NCBI GenBank assembly: GCA_002284615.2
Contig: MU069448.1
Span: 185,541 to 205,854 of the forward strand
Origin: Dunaliella salina
Taxonomy: Eukaryota; Chlorophyta; Chlorophyceae; Chlamydomonadales; Dunaliellaceae
Direction: 5' to 3'
DNA: 20,314 nt
In this document: one piece after another, positions 1-6,533 of the stretch
Position numbering within the stretch: the stretch's first letter is position 1
Layout of the letters: each line of letters starts with the position of its first letter
Program-made: the position numbers and the translations under genes
Notes under the pieces: model-generated
Seen by the model: the letters and a program-made list of their open reading frames with translations, nothing else
Databases searched by the model: none
Told to the model about the DNA's origin: nothing

Positions 1-49
<49 letters not shown>
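1..49. repeat. (AC)n microsatellite
   Basis: Uninterrupted AC dinucleotide run that continues off the left edge of the window. It is the reverse complement of the (GT)n run at 579-644, so the two could pair as inverted arms around about 530 bp. Confidence 0.98.
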
Positions 50-51
<2 letters not shown>

Positions 52-576
52 GGCACAAGGGCGCAGGCGCAGCAGAGGTTGCGGAGCCACCCCTTGCTGT
101 GACAAGACCCCCCACTCCCTCCCCGCTTGGAATGACAACAGTGTCCCCGATTTTGTGACAACCTTGCCCTTGCTATGATAGGTCCCAGATAGGTCTCAAC
201 TCCCATCTAGTGTGAGATGGGTGCAATGGAAGCTTCGGTTAGGTTATCCCATTCCACTAATATTCGCCATGTGTTTCGTGGCATTTCCTGGCAAGAGGGC
301 TGAAAGATGTGGCATGCATATGTCAAGGGCCGACCTTAAATGGAAGGTAGTCAAGGCGGCAGAACAGGCAAGACGTTTAGAAGGCGCAAGACCTCTGCTA
401 CGTCTTTCCTATACCTACAGGCAAACAATTACTTGGACGCACTCAATACGCCAGAGTTCCACTGTGTTTTATGGCAGCTCGTCATCAAGTGCTTCTTGCT
501 GTCCCTTGGCGACCATGTGAAGAATCTGGCATACAACTTTTAACTTATGAAGCCTCTGGGCGCTGACATGCATGCT

Positions 577-578
<2 letters not shown>
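50..578. other. Unassigned stretch between two microsatellites
   Basis: No gene is recognised. Two short plus-strand open frames (212-520 and 340-543) overlap in different frames and show no domain, signal peptide or convincing codon bias, so neither is called. The sequence is mixed in composition and contains no tRNA-like or terminal-repeat signature that I can see. Confidence 0.5.

Positions 579-644
<66 letters not shown>
579..644. repeat. (GT)n microsatellite
   Basis: 33 uninterrupted GT dinucleotides. The run makes long artificial open frames of Val/Cys (plus) and His/Thr (minus); these are not genes. Confidence 0.98.
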
Positions 645-645
<1 letters not shown>

Positions 646-917
646 GTGATGGAATAAGAAAAAAACGGACCTTGGGATGCGGTGTATTGTGCAGCACCAG
701 CAGCAATTTGGACAGGAACATGTTGGGATTAGAACTCGGTTGGTTACAGAAAGTTGAAAAAATAAGGCTGCCTTCAGTTGAATGAGGGGTGAGCCTGCCA
801 GGAGGGAGGGGGAAAGGAATCTGGTAGACTTGAGGACAGAAAGGTTTGAGCCCTCCTGTTTTTTGGTAATTCCGTTGACACACATCTTTCCATCCATTTT
901 TGTCCCTACATCATACT

Positions 918-1170
918 GAGCCATATACTGCAGGCAGCCCCTGATCTGATCTTCATTATGCCTCCACAGCATATTATGAGCCGCTCGCTGCAAGCAGCCC
1001 CTGATCTGATCCATCCCAGCTGACTCGATTTTATTAGCCACTGCAAGCTGCCCCAGATCTGATCTGCATTATGCCCCTGATCTGATCCATCCCAGCTGAC
1101 TCGATTTTGTGGGCCGCTGCAGGCAGCCCCTGAGCTGGCCCGTACCAGCTGACCCCATTTTTGCCGCAAT
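918..1170. repeat. Degenerate tandem repeat, units of roughly 50-60 bp
   Basis: The words CCCCTGATCTGATC and CATCCCAGCTGACTCGATTTT recur about five times with small changes (for example near 937, 996, 1073 and 1127). Unit length varies because some units lack the middle part. The minus-strand open frames with Gly-Ala-Ala-Cys-Ser repeats are by-products of the array. Confidence 0.8.
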
Positions 1171-2779
1171 GCAACTGTGCACACGAAGACATGATTGTAA
1201 GCTCAGAACTTGCATCGAAAGCTGTCTGGGAGCAAACTGGCTTGTGTATGCTTTTGAGCATGTGGGTGCCAGTGACTTGTTACACACCTTATGCGGCCTT
1301 CAGTTTTTTTAGGCTGCTTGTTCTGCCTTTGGAGCTTCTTTCTTTTGGGAAGGATGGCATGCAGTTAGATTTGGATGGCCTTGTGTTCGCGAGCTTTGTC
1401 GTCATTTTAAGTAAGGATAAGGTGGATTGGTAAAGGTATCATTGTACGTTGGATCCAAACCACTTGCTGCAGAATTTCGTCTCTTTTTGGTCGCTGCATG
1501 TCTTGAGGGGCTAGCAGGTCTTTGTGCTTTTACTTGGTATTTGGCAAACTTGCACAACCTTGACTTTACGCATTCAAGGTGTACAAGGTTTATAAGGGAA
1601 CATTATCCTTCAGCCAGGTAGTTTGGCTGCTCGGTGTCTTGAAAGTTTGTTTTGTTAACCTTGTGTTGAAAAAAATCCACGAGTTTGGAGATGAAACGTT
1701 AAGTCTCAGTATCTTGGTTTTTAGAAAACCGAAATGCATTCTGAGGACAGGCATTATAAAGAAAAAAAAAGAGCCTGTACAGGTTGTACACTACTCTGGG
1801 TGCAGGAAAGGCAGCAAAAAGATGTGCACACTTTCTTCTAAGGCAACAGAGGGAGTTACAAGAGCAGAGGGAGGTTACATGTCTTTCATCCTGCCATTGT
1901 TCAGAGGTATAAATGAATTGAGGTGCATGTCCATGCCAATGGGAACTTTTGAAGTTGTAGGCGTGCAATTGGAAGCAAGCATTGTTTCTCTGCATATGCC
2001 TACCCAAATCCAAATGCAGATACCTAGGAGTATGGAGAGGTTTACTAAGAGCAGAATTATGACGGAAGGGAAGTGCTACCCAGTTATGGTACTTGGCTCA
2101 CTTATTCAAATGAACACCATGTTCAGCCTGATCCTCAGTTGGCCACATACTCCTATGCCTCTCCCGCAGATCAACCACGAAATCTTTTATCCCAATAGGC
2201 CGGCCTGAGTAAACGCATTGTGTGAAGCAGTTATGTCTGTCCCTCAAAGGTAGATATGAACTCTGATGTCCAGCATCTCCTAGAAATACTGCTCATGTCA
2301 ATATCCGCTCCAAGCACCTCGCGGAAGGTTATGCTGTTGCAGGCAAGGAAGGAATTATAAAACCTAACAGCAGCTCGGAATTAGAAGAAATGCAGTGGTT
2401 CAAACCCGCATTCATGCAGCAGCACAAACCGACTTGGTGCAGTCTTTTTAACTCCAAGGTTACACTTCAACAAACACAAGTGAACAGTCTGCAACGGCAT
2501 GCCATCTCAGCTCCTCCACAAGTCTAGTACCCCAAACTCGGCTAGCATACATGCATGCAGGAAGAGCATGTCATACCTTCGTCAACCTAGGCACAGTATG
2601 AGGCCTATCCGCCAGCTTATAGTCGCCTGCAAGTTGCCTAACACAACAACATCCAGCCAAGCAAGGTTCACACATATGCTCAGAAGGAGAAGTGCACTTG
2701 AGATTTTGTTGCTCTCCCTGCACCACCTTGTAACAATATCCCTCAATTCATTTGCTGGGTCTAGCAGAGAGCCTTTTTA
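1171..2779. other. Unassigned stretch with one weak coding-like patch
   Basis: No known domain is seen in any frame. The longest plus-strand frame (1579-2208, 209 codons) has no recognisable motif. A different frame over about 1980-2207 gives a polar Tyr/Pro/Asn-rich peptide interrupted by TAG and TAA, with 53 clean codons after the TAA, ending at TAG 2205-2207. This could be a decayed exon, but nothing confirms it. The words ACAAGGTTTA and AAGGGAACA near 1580-1600 are shared with LINE-C on the minus strand near 8770-8800; the match is too short to classify. Confidence 0.35.
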
Positions 2780-3310
2780 ATGCAGGGGCAGGAGGGAAGG
2801 AAAAACTTCTCCTGAAAGGCACGTGTAAATTTTGAGCTGGACCCACCATCCACCCCAGAAACCCCCCTTCCAGTGCCCCTGACCCAGACAATAAGGGTAC
2901 CAATCTGCTCCTCTTTAAATTCTGCATCCATCTGCATACTCACTGCACCAAAAAAATGAGTTGAAGCAGAGTTATGTGGCAAATGTGGCAGACTGAGCAG
3001 CGGGCGCCCATGCATACCTGGCATCCCTGGCACCCACAACTTGCTTGCAAGTCCTGAAACTGCCCTCCTGACTCCACTACTACTTGCAATAGTGCATCAT
3101 ACGTCTTCACTGACCTTGAAGTTCACTATCCTTGAAGTTCAATCCAGGAATGACTTGCTGCAAGCTTGCCTTTACACCCCCTACTGCTCATACCGGGTAT
3201 GACATACCCGCGCATGCATGGCACTGACTACCAGCAATGTACACAAGCCCCCCCTTTACCCAAATCACACTAAGAGGGTGCTAATCCACAATCCACAAAC
3301 CCTGGAATTT
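2780..3310 (+). repeat. Dispersed coding-derived repeat, copy 1
   Basis: The segment at about 3000-3300 aligns by eye with 10108-10375 (same strand) and with the reverse complement of 15782-15975. Shared landmarks are the GCTTGCAAGTCC and AACTGCCCTCCTGACT words, a CTATCCTTGAAGT word, and a CATGCATGGCACTGACT word followed by a C-run and AAGAGGGTGC. Translated on the plus strand, the core gives a peptide matching the LASPxTALLT ... TIxEV pattern of the other two copies. That suggests the repeat descends from a protein-coding mobile element. The left part (2780-2830) also resembles sequence upstream of copy 3. The family is not recognised. Confidence 0.6.
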
Positions 3311-3379
3311 GATGATGTCTTTGGATTTCTGTAGGGGGAGTTACAGCCCCTGCCTTTTCACTGCGTGTCTGTCCTATGC

Positions 3380-3673
3380 CTCAACATTATCTCCCAAGCA
3401 TGAACCTTTGGACCCTAGACCCTGAAGAAGAAGAAAACTATGCTAAATCCTGCTTTAGCGCAGCCTTTTGGTTGCATGTAACTAACCCTAGACCCAAGCT
3501 CCCCATATCCTTGAACCGAACGGGTCTGCGGATCCCCTTCTTCTCAGATTTTTTAAACACAGTTTTGAAACTTGTACATCCCAACATGTTGTTCACTAGT
3601 TACCTGCATGATCCAGCTCCGCAAACAAAATCACGCAGTGTCAACATTGCCTGCTTCCGAAGCATCCTCCAAG
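3380..3673 (-). pseudogene. LINE-A remnant, part beyond the LTR insertion
   Basis: Reading the minus strand leftwards from 3673 gives a peptide resembling the linker between the endonuclease and reverse transcriptase of LINE polyproteins (an acidic helix with Glu-Ala-Gly-Asn-Val-Asp, then Trp-Ile-Met-Gln). It continues in a shifted frame with a basic stretch ending in Cys-Asn-Gln-Lys-Ala-Ala-Leu-Lys. Stops and frameshifts are present. It looks like the continuation of the endonuclease remnant at 5708-6533, split by the LTR element. No reverse transcriptase core is seen further left. The assignment rests on weak similarity and on its position. Confidence 0.4.
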
Positions 3674-3692
3674 TGTTGAGGTATGAGGGAAG

Positions 3693-3770
3693 GCTAGCCG
3701 ACCACTCGGCCACGCTAGCGCTAGCATCCCAGCGAAGGAGACGCGGGTTCAAGTCCCGGCGGAGACAGAG
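3693..3770. other. tRNA-like modules in opposed orientation
   Basis: The minus strand at 3695-3719 reads like the start of a type II (Ser/Leu) tRNA, with a D-arm and a TGGCCGAGTGGTC A-box-like word. The plus strand at about 3743-3770 reads like a tRNA 3' half: a GGTTCAAGTCC B-box word in a T-arm with four stem pairs, followed by CGGAGAC. The two halves face opposite ways, so no complete tRNA folds here. The same A-box word recurs in both orientations in the palindromes at 4096-4187 and 5616-5707. This may be a tRNA-derived promoter module rearranged inside the LTR. Confidence 0.4.
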
Positions 3771-3798
3771 TGAGCTTGGAGCAGGAGGACAGCAGTAG

Positions 3799-3947
3799 AG
3801 CTGGGGGCACCAGCTGAAACCAAACGGCAGAGCAGAGCTGGGGGCACCAGCTGAAACAAAACGGCAGAGCAGAGCTGGGGGCACCAGCTGAAACAAAACG
3901 GCAGAGCAAAGCTGGGGGCACCAGCTGAAACAAGAACGGCAGAGCAG
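3799..3947 (+). repeat. 37-bp tandem repeat, 4 units, in the 5' LTR
   Basis: Units start at 3799, 3836, 3873 and 3910 with the word AGCTGGGGGCACCAGCTGAA. Each unit has a small internal inverted repeat (CAGCTG beside GGGGGCACC). The right LTR has only three units (5362, 5399, 5436), so the array has changed copy number since the LTRs were identical. Confidence 0.93.
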
Positions 3948-4095
3948 AGCAGCAGCAGCAGGAGCAGCAGTGCAGAGAAGAGCAGCGTGTGGAGACAAGA
4001 GGAAGGGCAAGGCGCGCTAGTGCTAGCTACAAGGCCGTGCANGGAAGCACGTAGCGCTTGGGTGCTCAGAATCCCCCCTTCCGGGGCTGACATTT

Positions 4096-4187
4096 TGTTG
4101 AGGTATAAGGGAAGGCTAGCCGACCACTCGGCCACGCTAGCGCTAGCGTGGCCGAGTGGTCGGCTAGCCTTCCCTTATACCTCAACA
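4096..4187. repeat. Perfect 92-bp palindrome at the end of the 5' LTR
   Basis: Bases 4096-4141 are the exact reverse complement of 4142-4187 with no spacer; the centre is AGC|GCT. Each arm equals the first 46 bases of the LTR with one difference (TATAAGGG against TATGAGGG). It would form a long hairpin in single-stranded DNA or RNA and sits directly beside the primer binding site. Confidence 0.95.
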
Positions 4188-4200
4188 GGTTATGGGACCA
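4188..4200 (+). promoter_or_regulatory. Primer binding site, half-tRNA initiator-Met type
   Basis: GGTTATGGGACCA lies immediately 3' of the LTR end. It is complementary at 12 of 13 positions to the anticodon-loop region of eukaryotic initiator tRNA-Met (GGTTATGGGCCCA in the complement). Priming by an internally cleaved initiator tRNA is known for Drosophila copia and Volvox Osser, so this supports a Ty1/copia assignment. Confidence 0.75.
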
Positions 4201-4245
4201 AATCACGCGATCCACTGCGCTAGGGTAGTGTAGTGCAAGCGTAAG

Positions 4246-5139
4246 ATGGGGGAGAGAGCCGCGGACCGAGGTGGTGTGGAAAAGTTGGGCGTAGACAACT
4301 GTCCCACATGGTCCTTCTATATGGCAGCACATCTGATGGCTAAGGATTTATGGCAATTTGTGGACAAGCAGCCACCCTCGCCTCCGGTGGAGGGAGAGAG
4401 AGAAGTAGCAGCAGCGAGAGCCGAGAGAGCCAAATGGGAAGCGGGTCGCAATAAAGCCTGGGCAGAGGTAATACTGCACGTAGAGCCCATGCACTTACCG
4501 GCCATCACAAGCTGCAACGGCGATGTGCAGGCAGTGTGGAGGCACTTCAAGCAGCAGCACACCAACAGCAGCCTGGCGAGGCAAGTACAGCTAACGAGGG
4601 AGCTTGCCAACCTTAAGCTGCAGTCAGGGGAAAGGATGGTACAGTACATGGCGCGGGCAAGGGCACTGAAGAACAGTTTGCAGTCAGCAGGTCAAGACAT
4701 CAGTACGCAGGCCCTCATTGTGTACATTTTGGCGGGACTTCCAAAGGAATACAAGAGCACAGTGGATGTGGTGTCAGTGAAGGGCAGCAGCAGCTTGGAG
4801 GAGCTAGAGCCCATACTCATGACAGCAGAGCAAAACCAGGGAGTAGAGGTGAGGCCAGAGCATATTGCAGAGGCCCATGCAGCACGAGTCATGCCCAGAG
4901 GCGCACCCAGGACAGCACGTCAGCGAGCAGCAGGGCAGCGAGCAATGCCAAGCAGAGCCCCACCTGCAGACTTTGATGAGGAGGAGGAGCATGTGGCAGG
5001 TACTGATGGAGTCGTGCGGTACCACATTGACTGCCGCGGTTGCGGTAAGTTTGGGCACTGGGCAAGGAATTGTCCGCACAAGGGAAAAGCAGCAGCAAAC
5101 AAACCGAAGGCAGGGCTCGCCATTGCACACGCATTTTGA
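4246..5139 (+). CDS. gag: Copia-type Gag polyprotein with CCHC zinc knuckle
   Basis: This 297-codon ORF is the longest clean ORF with a recognisable domain in the window. Residues about 12-40 match the copia Gag start (Leu, then Trp-Ser-Phe-Tyr-Met ... Leu-Trp-Gln-Phe-Val). Residues about 75-200 match the UBN2 gag-polypeptide region (Ala-Val-Trp-Arg-His-Phe ... Leu-Ala-Asn-Leu-Lys-Leu ... Leu-Ala-Gly-Leu-Pro-Lys-Glu-Tyr). Residues 200-255 are basic and Ala/Arg-rich, then acidic. Residues 263-276 form a C-X2-C-X4-H-X4-C knuckle (bases 5032-5073). Gag should package element RNA into cytoplasmic particles. The ATG at 4246 lies 58 bp after the LTR and fits the domain start. In autonomous copia elements the frame continues into protease; here TGA ends it 21 codons after the knuckle. 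The intact frame suggests recent activity. Confidence 0.85.
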   Translation: MGERAADRGGVEKLGVDNCPTWSFYMAAHLMAKDLWQFVDKQPPSPPVEGEREVAAARAERAKWEAGRNKAWAEVILHVEPMHLPAITSCNGDVQAVWRHFKQQHTNSSLARQVQLTRELANLKLQSGERMVQYMARARALKNSLQSAGQDISTQALIVYILAGLPKEYKSTVDVVSVKGSSSLEELEPILMTAEQNQGVEVRPEHIAEAHAARVMPRGAPRTARQRAAGQRAMPSRAPPADFDEEEEHVAGTDGVVRYHIDCRGCGKFGHWARNCPHKGKAAANKPKAGLAIAHAF

Positions 5140-5344
5140 GACAGCAGCTGCAGCATCTCTTGGTAGCACAGCCCTATGTCCCTGACTGCAATGGGAACCC
5201 ACACCCTTGCACACAACATGACGGCGGTTGTGCCCTCTCAAGGAAGAGGGGTTAGACACTGGGTAGGCTGGCCTTCGGGCTACGGGCTAGGCATCCAGCT
5301 GGGAGCTAGTCCGGTAGAGCCTGTTCGATGACCGATTGAGACAG
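5140..5344 (+). other. Short internal remnant between gag and the 3' LTR
   Basis: About 200 bp where pol would be expected. No protease, integrase, reverse transcriptase or RNase H motif is visible. A 12-base purine run (AAGGAAGAGGGG, 5240-5251) resembles a polypurine tract, but what follows is not the LTR start TGTTGAGG, so it is only a candidate. The junction near 5341 is where the 5'-truncated right LTR begins. Confidence 0.5.
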
Positions 5345-5707
5345 CAGCAGGAGAGCAGCAGAGCTGGGGGCACCAGCTGAAACCAAACGGCAGAGCAGAG
5401 CTGGGGGCATCAGCTGAAACCATACGGCAGAGCAGAGCTGGGGGCACTTGCTGAAACAAAACGGCAGAGCAGAGCAGCAGCAGCAGGAGCAGCAGTGCAG
5501 AGAAGAGCAGCGTGTAAAGAGGAAGGGCAAGGCGCGCTAGTGCTAGCTACAAGGCCGTGCAGGGAAGCACGTAGCGCTTGGGTGCTCAGAATCCCCCCTT
5601 CCGGGGCTGACATTTTGTTGAGGTATAAGGGAAGGCTAGCCGACCACTCGGCCACGCTAGCGCTAGCGTGGCCAAGTGGTCGGCTAGCCTTCCCTTATAC
5701 CTCAACA
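5345..5707 (+). repeat. 3' LTR, truncated at its 5' end
   Basis: It aligns with about 3778-4187 of the left LTR but lacks the left 46-bp arm and the T-arm-like segment. It has three 37-bp units (5362-5474) where the left LTR has four, then the same CAG-rich stretch, the same GGAAGGGCAAGGCGCGC segment and the terminal palindrome. Between the array and the palindrome I see only a short indel near 5516 and the undetermined base. Confidence 0.75.
5616..5707. repeat. 92-bp palindrome at the end of the 3' LTR, one mismatch
   Basis: Second copy of the palindrome at 4096-4187. It differs at 5674 (A instead of G, inside the A-box-like word), which breaks one base pair of an otherwise perfect inverted repeat. 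Confidence 0.94.
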
Positions 5708-6533
5708 CTAAGTGCATCGGCATCTCCAGGTTCCCTTTCAAGTTCATCCACATGAGCAGTCAAGCGTTCAGATTTCTAGACCAGACTGAGTTTACTCGCG
5801 CACAAACCCATTCCACACGTATGTCGAGGATGAGGAGATTATTGAACGTTTTGAACGACATCTGGGACATGTAAAATCAACGCAATGTATCCATGGTCTT
5901 TTGTGTTCAGAACGGATTTGTGACTGCTGTTTATGCCAAAACAAGGAAAGAGTGACCAGAACATGGTTTGGTCTACTGCGCCTGATATTTTTGTTGCATG
6001 TAGTATACCCAACGGAGGTGGGCTGACCATCATTACTTTACCCACGCCCATTTTAGAACACAAGTCCATGCACAGCTGCAATACCCACAAGCAGGTTACC
6101 AGCCAAATTGACATCTGTACACGGACACACCTTCTAATAGCCTGGAATGCCGGGCATTCACATGTGGGTACACCTGTGTAACGTGTGCAAGCTCATCATA
6201 CAAGTTAGTGAATTGCTCACGAAGTTGAGTCAGAGTGAAATGGCTTCCCTGCAAGTTAGCATACATTGCCCCTAAAACGACATCAGTGTCCAACAGAAGG
6301 AGCTTTTTTTTCGGCATAACATCCAAACGCACTGAATATCCACAGCAAAGCGGGATACTGTCATGAATTCCGCACAGACTCTTGAGGCAATCACAGCGAC
6401 CTCTTCTGCCAGCATAACCTTGAGGAACATCCAGCTTGTACACCATTGTATGTGTGTCATGAAGGTGCACCATGAGCCTGTCTAAGTCATTTGTGCGAGT
6501 TTCAAGCAGGATTGCAATGTTATGGCACAAATC
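5708..6533 (-). pseudogene. LINE-A: decayed apurinic-type (APE) endonuclease region
   Basis: On the minus strand, pieces of an APE-family endonuclease appear in the expected order but in different frames. They are Ile-Leu-Leu-Glu-Thr (catalytic Glu region, near 6505), Gly-Arg-Arg-Gly, Tyr-Ala-Asn (near 6260), Asn-Ala-Arg-His (the GDFNA region with Gly-Asp-Phe lost, near 6130), Asn-Leu-Ala-Gly-Asn-Leu-Leu, Asn-Gly-Arg, Asn-His-Val-Leu-Val (near 5970) and Asp-His-Gly-Tyr (the terminal SDH region, near 5895). A helical linker follows to 5708. APE endonucleases nick target DNA for LINE integration. At least two frameshifts and several stops make this copy dead. It is interrupted on the left by the LTR element and on the right by LINE-B; its 5' part may continue beyond 7967. 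Confidence 0.6.
6518..6533. repeat. Left target-site duplication of LINE-B
   Basis: TGTTATGGCACAAATC, identical to 7951-7966. It lies at the point where minus-strand LINE-A coding similarity stops and plus-strand LINE-B similarity begins. Confidence 0.8.

Larger units (their letters stand above)
3674..4187 (+). repeat. 5' LTR
   Basis: It is 514 bp, begins TGTTGAGGTATGAGGG and ends CCTCAACA. In order it contains a 46-bp left arm (3674-3719), a T-arm-like tRNA segment, four 37-bp tandem units, a CAG-rich stretch, and a 92-bp palindrome that forms the 3' end. Position 4042 is an undetermined base (n); the right LTR has G there. Long minus-strand open frames with Ser-Ala-Gly-Ala-Pro repeats across this region come from the 37-bp array. 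Confidence 0.7.
3674..5707 (+). mobile_element. Short copia-type LTR retrotransposon with gag only (TR-GAG-like)
   Basis: Two near-identical long repeats (3674-4187 and about 5345-5707) flank a primer-binding-site-like sequence and a gag ORF. The ends are TGTTG...CAACA, as expected for LTRs. The flanks are CCAAG (3669-3673) and CTAAG (5708-5712), a 4/5 match consistent with a 5-bp target duplication carrying one later change. There is no protease, integrase, reverse transcriptase or RNase H; only about 200 bp separate gag from the right LTR. The right LTR lacks the first 100 or so bases of the left one, so a single deletion could have removed pol together with the start of the 3' LTR. Apart from array copy number and small indels, the shared LTR parts are nearly identical, which suggests recent insertion. 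Movement would need pol from a related element. Confidence 0.75.

Noticed and set aside
469..1041. Minus-strand ORF of 190 codons with a long His-Thr run
   Set aside because: It is created by the (GT)n microsatellite and the degenerate tandem repeat; the non-repeat part has no domain or codon bias.
3693..3770. A functional tRNA-Ser or tRNA-Leu gene
   Set aside because: The D-arm and T-arm words are on opposite strands and no acceptor stem closes; no complete cloverleaf can be drawn.
3600..4135. Overlapping minus-strand ORFs with Ser-Ala-Gly-Ala-Pro repeats
   Set aside because: They are read through the 37-bp LTR array and palindrome; the same frames recur in the 3' LTR, as expected for repeat by-products.
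4096..4187. CRISPR-like or integron-like palindromic site
   Set aside because: A single palindrome per LTR with no spacer array, no cas or integrase genes, and a eukaryotic retroelement context.
5240..5251. Definite polypurine tract of the LTR element
   Set aside because: The purine run is not followed by the LTR start, and the 3' LTR is truncated, so it is kept only as a candidate within the internal remnant.
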